Positions 7,024 to 10,089 of a stretch of 10,089 bases of DNA are shown piece by piece. Each line of letters begins with the position of its first letter. The first letter of the stretch is position 1. The notes below the pieces were generated by a model. The model had not been told where the DNA came from and searched no databases. It saw only the letters and a program-made list of their open reading frames with translations. This DNA comes from Betaproteobacteria bacterium. GTDB lineage: Bacteria; Pseudomonadota; Gammaproteobacteria; Burkholderiales; SG8-39. Made by a program: the position numbers and the translations under genes. The stretch lies in NCBI GenBank assembly GCA_005884335.1, contig VBCJ01000161.1, forward strand, positions 1 through 10,089, given 5' to 3'.

Positions 7024-8559
7024 TCACCCCTGCGGGTTGATTCGCTGCGTGCCCTGCAGCTTGTTGAGCGCATTGACGTAGGCCTTGGCCGAGGCGACGA
7101 CGATATCGGTGTCGGCGCCTACGCCGTTGACGATCCTCCCGCCTTTCGCGAGGCGCACGGTCACTTCGCCCTGCGACTCGGTCCCCTGCGTCACGGCATT
7201 CACGGAGAAGAGCAGCAGTTCGGCGCCGCTCTTGGCCACGCGCTCGATCGCCTTGAAAGTCGCATCCACCGGGCCGTCGCCGTCGGCGTCGGCCTTGCGC
7301 TCCTTACCGGCCTCGGTGAGCACGAGCTTCGCGTGCGGACGCTCGCCGGTGCCGCTTGCCTGGCTCATCCGCACCAACTGCCAGTGCTCCGCAGCAGCGG
7401 CCGTCGCTCCGTCGGATACGAGCGCGTGCAGGTCCTCGTCGAAGATGTCGGCTTTCTTGTCGGCAAGGTCCTTGAAACGCTGGAACGCCTTGTTGTAGGC
7501 GTCCTCTCCGTCGAGTTCGATACCGAGCTCCTTGAGCCGCTGGCGGAAGGCGCTTCGACCCGAAAGCTTGCCGAGCACGATCTTGTTCGCCGTCCAGCCT
7601 ACGTCCTCGGCGCGCATGATCTCGTAGGTATCGCGGCTCTTCAGCACGCCGTCCTGGTGGATGCCGGAAGCATGCGCAAAGGCGTTCGCGCCCACCACCG
7701 CCTTGTTGGGCTGCACCACGAATCCGGTGATCTGAGACACGAGACGCGAGGCCGGGACAATCTGGCTGGTGTCGATTCGCGTCTGGAGGTTGAAGAAGTC
7801 ACCGCGGGTGCGCACCGCCATCACCACCTCCTCGAGCGAGGTGTTGCCGGCGCGCTCGCCCAGGCCGTTCACCGTGCACTCGATCTGGCGCGCACCCCCG
7901 ATCGTGACCGCAGCGAGCGAGTTCGCCACCGCCATGCCGAGATCGTTATGGCAATGCACCGACCACATGGCCTTGTGGGAGTTCGGGACCTTCTCACGCA
8001 GCCTCCTGATGAACTCGCCGAACTGCTCGGGTACCGCGTAACCGACTGTGTCGGGGATGTTGATGGTGCTGGCGCCTTCCTTGATTACCGCCTCGAGCAC
8101 GCGGCAAAGAAAGTCGGGGTCGGAGCGACTGCCGTCCTCGGGCGAGAACTCGATGTCATCTCGGTGCTTGCGCGCGAAGCGCACTGAGAGCGTCGCCTGC
8201 TCGAGCACTTGCTCGGGCGTCATGCGCAGCTTCTTCTCCATATGGAGCTCGCTCGTCGCGATGAAAATGTGAATGCGTCCGGATTTCGCGTTCTTGAGCG
8301 CATCGATCCCGCGCTGGATGTCGCGATCGTTGGCGCGGCACAGGCCGGCCACAGTCGACTCCTTGATCACGCCCGCAACCGCCTGCACCGCCTCGAAATC
8401 GCCGTTCGAAGAGGCCGGGAAGCCCGCCTCGATCACATCGACGCGCATGCGCTCCAGTTGCCGCGCAATGCGCAACTTCTCCTCCTTGGTCATCGAAGCA
8501 CCGGGGCTCTGCTCGCCGTCGCGCATGGTCGTGTCGAATATGATCAATCGTTCCTTCAT
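7024..8559 (-). CDS. leuA: 2-isopropylmalate synthase
   Basis: LeuA condenses acetyl-CoA with 2-ketoisovalerate, the first committed step of leucine synthesis in the cytoplasm. The 511-residue product shows the HMGL-like TIM barrel with FDTTMRDGEQSPGA at residues 8-21 (metal ligand Asp14), VHCHNDLGMA at 201-210 (metal ligands His202 and His204) and TVNGLGERAGN at 229-239 (Asn239). The motif ASGIHQDG follows near residue 310, typical of the linker region. The C-terminal third carries the LeuA regulatory domain that confers leucine feedback inhibition in this family, including FSVNAVTQGTESQGEV. The length matches other bacterial LeuA proteins. The ATG at 8559 has a GGAG site at 8567-8570 with 7 bases between. 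A leucine-rich leader ORF lies 84 bases upstream of the start codon. Confidence 0.97.
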   Translation of the reverse strand: MKERLIIFDTTMRDGEQSPGASMTKEEKLRIARQLERMRVDVIEAGFPASSNGDFEAVQAVAGVIKESTVAGLCRANDRDIQRGIDALKNAKSGRIHIFIATSELHMEKKLRMTPEQVLEQATLSVRFARKHRDDIEFSPEDGSRSDPDFLCRVLEAVIKEGASTINIPDTVGYAVPEQFGEFIRRLREKVPNSHKAMWSVHCHNDLGMAVANSLAAVTIGGARQIECTVNGLGERAGNTSLEEVVMAVRTRGDFFNLQTRIDTSQIVPASRLVSQITGFVVQPNKAVVGANAFAHASGIHQDGVLKSRDTYEIMRAEDVGWTANKIVLGKLSGRSAFRQRLKELGIELDGEDAYNKAFQRFKDLADKKADIFDEDLHALVSDGATAAAAEHWQLVRMSQASGTGERPHAKLVLTEAGKERKADADGDGPVDATFKAIERVAKSGAELLLFSVNAVTQGTESQGEVTVRLAKGGRIVNGVGADTDIVVASAKAYVNALNKLQGTQRINPQG

Positions 8560-8593
8560 GGTGCTGCTCCATATCGAATGCTTGAGATCGTTC

Positions 8594-8615
8594 CGCGACG
8601 CCTGCTTGCGCCGCG
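8594..8615 (-). promoter_or_regulatory. Hairpin between leader ORF and leuA
   Basis: On the minus strand the arms CGCGGCGC and GCGTCGCG pair over 8 positions (one G-U) around the loop AAGCAG. No U-run follows, so it is not a standard intrinsic terminator. The stretch GGCGCAAGCAG (8602-8612, 5' arm plus loop) can also pair with CTGCTGCGCC inside the leader ORF (8658-8667, one bulge). That gives two mutually exclusive structures, as expected for ribosome-mediated control. This is read by eye; no folding energy was computed. Confidence 0.4.
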
Positions 8616-8643
8616 ACCGGGTACTGCCGAATTGGGTTTGGGA

Positions 8644-8727
8644 TTATGTGCGCGCGAGGCGCAGCAGCAGACCCGCCAGAGGCAGGTTGCCGAGGGTGAG
8701 GCCGAGAGCAATGCTGCGGAAATGCAT
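8644..8727 (-). CDS. Candidate leucine-rich leader peptide of leuA
   Basis: This 27-codon ORF begins MHFRSIALGL and ends at the TAA at 8644-8646, 84 bases before leuA. Nine of its 27 residues are leucine (positions 8, 10, 12, 15, 17, 20, 21, 22, 24), including three consecutive CTG codons at 8662-8670. A leucine-dense short ORF directly ahead of leuA is the hallmark of leader peptides whose ribosome stalls when charged leucyl-tRNA is scarce. It has no Shine-Dalgarno site, but a promoter at 8734-8762 would start transcription at or next to its ATG, so it may be translated as a leaderless mRNA. The same frame is continuous with the shifted pssA frame upstream. High GC and a leucine-rich shadow frame could give this by chance, so it stays a candidate. 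Confidence 0.55.
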   Translation of the reverse strand: MHFRSIALGLTLGNLPLAGLLLRLART

Positions 8728-9411
8728 GCGCGGAATATAGCGGGTTTCTCCGGCTACTGCAACTGGGAAGGCCGGCGTTTCTTCCACACCCAGTATACGT
8801 ATCCGGACAGCCCGTACGCGACAAAAAGCAGAAACAGCACGATCGGCGGGTCCGAGATTGATCCCCGCGTAAAGAGTCAGACATGCGGCCACCCAAGGCA
8901 TGCCATATTCGCCGACGGGGATCTTGTTGTCGATTGCGAGCCACAGAAACCCAGCAACCAGCGCCGCCGCCGCCGGGCTCGGCAGTCCCTGAAAGAAACG
9001 CTTGTCGACCACTTCGATATTGGTGTTGAATCGCGCAAGGCGCAGCGCCGCCCCGATGCAGTAAACCAGCGCCGGAATCCACCCGACCCGCCCCAGGTCC
9101 TTGAGCGCCCATTCGTACATCACCAGCGCCGGCGCCGCGCCGAAGCAAACCATATCGGACAGCGAATCGTATTCCGCCCCAAATGCGCTCTGGGTGTGGG
9201 TCAGGCGCGCGACGCGCCCGTCCAAGGTATCGAGGATCATCGCCACGAAGATGGCTTTGGCGGCGTCGTCGAAATGATGGTCCATCGCCTGCACGATGGC
9301 GTAGAACCCCGCGATCAACGCGACGGTCGTGAAGATATTCGGCAGGAGATAGATACCGCGGCGGCGGATCTCGGTGTTCAGCAGCGGCTTGCGGAAATTG
9401 TGTTTAAACAT
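8644..9411 (-). CDS. pssA: CDP-diacylglycerol-serine O-phosphatidyltransferase PssA, with internal deletion/frameshift
   Basis: PssA is an inner-membrane enzyme that makes phosphatidylserine from CDP-diacylglycerol and serine; Psd then decarboxylates the product to phosphatidylethanolamine. The ATG at 9411 overlaps the psd stop by 8 bases. The N-terminal 190 or so residues are normal for the family: RRGIYLLPN near residue 18, a transmembrane helix, then the complete active-site motif with Asp61, Asp64-Gly65, Ala68-Arg69, Gly78, Asp82 and Asp86. After LTLYAG (about residue 185) the frame leaves the family and becomes arginine-rich, ending at 8644. The expected C-terminus (DPPIVLF, then YGLSGYVYWVWKKRRPS) is present in another frame and stops at 8754-8756. 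By memory of the family, about 35 residues and one membrane helix are missing. The distance from ATG to that stop is 658 bases, one more than a multiple of three. A real lesion or an assembly fault are both possible. Confidence 0.85.
   Translation of the reverse strand: MFKHNFRKPLLNTEIRRRGIYLLPNIFTTVALIAGFYAIVQAMDHHFDDAAKAIFVAMILDTLDGRVARLTHTQSAFGAEYDSLSDMVCFGAAPALVMYEWALKDLGRVGWIPALVYCIGAALRLARFNTNIEVVDKRFFQGLPSPAAAALVAGFLWLAIDNKIPVGEYGMPWVAACLTLYAGINLGPADRAVSAFCRVRAVRIRILGVEETPAFPVAVAGETRYIPRMHFRSIALGLTLGNLPLAGLLLRLART
8734..8762 (-). promoter_or_regulatory. Candidate promoter for the leuA leader transcript
   Basis: On the minus strand TTGCAG (8757-8762) and TATATT (8734-8739) are separated by exactly 17 bases. 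The -10 matches consensus at 5 of 6 positions; the -35 matches only at TTG. Six bases follow the -10 before the leader ATG at 8727, so the predicted start point falls on or beside the A of that ATG. The promoter overlaps the remnant of the normal pssA stop (8754-8756). Confidence 0.45.
8754..8852 (-). pseudogene. Out-of-frame remnant of the PssA C-terminus
   Basis: Read one frame away from the upstream pssA frame, this stretch encodes DPPIVLFLLFVAYGLSGYVY, continues WVWKKRRPSQLQ and stops at TAG. It is the membrane helix and basic tail with which PssA proteins normally end. It has no start codon or ribosome binding site of its own and marks the 3' side of the deletion in pssA. Confidence 0.75.
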
Positions 9412-10057
9412 GATCGGCAAGCGTGGCGATCACTGTGCTCGTCGCGTAGACCTTGTCACCCAGCGCCGCCGTGATCGTCGCGCTTTTTGGGATGTAGAGG
9501 TCCACGCGCGAACCGAAGCGAATGAATCCGAAACGCTGGCCTCGTGCGAGGCTGTCGCCTTCTCGAACATAGCAGAGAATACGCCTTGCGATCAGGCCTG
9601 CAACCTGTACGCAGGTGACATCGGCCCCTTCGGTCGTGCGCAGCCACAACGCGTTGCGCTCGTTCTCCAGGGAGGCTTTGTCGAGCGCAGCGTTCACGAA
9701 ACGTCCGGAATTGTACCAGCGCTTCTTTACCTCGCCATCCACGGGGGAGCGGTTTGAATGCACATTGAAGACATTCATAAACACGCTGACCTTGATGGCC
9801 TCACGCTCGAGGTAGGGATCGCGGGCCCGTTCCACCGCTACGATTCGCCCGTCGGCGGGCGAGACCACGGTGTGCGCGTCGCCGGGCACCTGCCGCGGCG
9901 GATCGCGAAAAAACTGCAAAACGAAAAACGCGGCAAGCCAGATCGGAGCCGACCACCAACCGATCAGCCAGCCCGCTGCGATCGCCACGACAACCGCCGC
10001 GGCGACGAAGGGCCAGCCCTCGCGTGCAATGATCGGGTACGGATAGGTCGCGCTCAT
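9404..10057 (-). CDS. psd: Phosphatidylserine decarboxylase proenzyme (short PSD type)
   Basis: Psd converts phosphatidylserine to phosphatidylethanolamine at the inner membrane. The 217-residue proenzyme opens with AREGWPF, followed by one or two membrane-embedded helices at about residues 18-50 and FFRDPPR. It then carries the family blocks SPADGRIV near residue 67, VFMNVFNVHSNRSPVDG near 92-108, LDKASLENERN near 127 and ARRILCYVREGD near 155. The self-cleavage site is FGSRVDLYIP, with Gly182-Ser183; Ser183 should become the pyruvoyl group of the small chain. The FGSRVD motif and short length mark the PSD-A type rather than the longer LGST type of E. coli. The ATG at 10057 has AGGG five bases upstream (10063-10066). 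The stop overlaps the pssA start (ATGTTTAA), so the two successive pathway enzymes are translationally coupled. In betaproteobacteria ilvC commonly precedes psd; it would lie beyond the right edge. Confidence 0.95.
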   Translation of the reverse strand: MSATYPYPIIAREGWPFVAAAVVVAIAAGWLIGWWSAPIWLAAFFVLQFFRDPPRQVPGDAHTVVSPADGRIVAVERARDPYLEREAIKVSVFMNVFNVHSNRSPVDGEVKKRWYNSGRFVNAALDKASLENERNALWLRTTEGADVTCVQVAGLIARRILCYVREGDSLARGQRFGFIRFGSRVDLYIPKSATITAALGDKVYATSTVIATLADHV

Positions 10058-10089
10058 TGCGGCCCTGCTAGCCTGTCGCGCCCCTAGTT

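Noticed and set aside
8594..8615. Hairpin before leuA as a classical rho-independent attenuator terminator
   Set aside because: No U-tract follows the stem. I kept it as a possible alternative-pairing element instead.
8156..9148. 330-codon minus-strand frame over the pssA-leuA junction
   Set aside because: It is Gly/Arg/Ala-rich shadow sequence overlapping leuA in another frame. Only the short PssA C-terminal piece at 8754-8852 was recognisable outside the main frame.
8209..9474. 421-codon plus-strand open frame antisense to leuA, pssA and psd
   Set aside because: It is antisense to recognised genes, its residues look like a high-GC shadow frame (Arg/His/Ala rich) with no recognisable domain, and it crosses several gene boundaries.

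Overview
The window is gene-dense, high-GC DNA from the chromosome of a proteobacterium, most likely a betaproteobacterium. Two neighbourhoods point that way: rppH divergent from proS with a lytic transglycosylase gene directly behind proS, and psd-pssA-leuA in one direction, which in betaproteobacteria usually forms the tail of an ilv operon. I see no tRNA, rRNA, CRISPR array, insertion sequence or phage gene. This is a housekeeping region rather than an obvious accessory island.

Layout. (1) Positions 1-1521, minus strand: a rubrerythrin gene followed by a two-cluster Fe-S oxidoreductase that runs off the left edge. This is a peroxide-defence pair with a PerR-like palindrome and a promoter upstream. 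(2) 1699-2214, minus: RNA pyrophosphohydrolase RppH. A 97-base divergent spacer holding a perfect palindrome and a GC hairpin separates it from (3) the plus-strand pair proS and a secreted lytic transglycosylase (2348-4716), which overlap by 7 bases. (4) 4685-5908, minus: a YihY/BrkB-type membrane protein whose 3' end overlaps the transglycosylase gene tail to tail. (5) 5963-7008, plus: a WrbA-like flavodoxin quinone reductase and an FMN-binding PNPOx/HugZ-like protein, overlapping by 4 bases. (6) 7024-10057, minus: psd, pssA and leuA, covering phosphatidylethanolamine synthesis and the first committed step of leucine synthesis.

The most interesting part is the pssA-leuA junction. pssA looks broken. 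Its reading frame is normal through the CDP-alcohol phosphotransferase active site, then leaves the family sequence at about 8853-8865, while the expected PssA C-terminus sits in another frame and ends at a stop at 8754-8756. About 35 residues appear to be missing between the two parts. Just downstream, a 27-codon ORF (8644-8727) has nine leucine codons, including three in a row. A promoter with 17-base spacing places its start point at the ORF's own ATG. A hairpin and two alternative pairings involving the leucine codons lie between this ORF and leuA. I read this as a candidate leucine-responsive leader peptide for leuA, possibly translated as a leaderless mRNA. It is inferred from sequence only.
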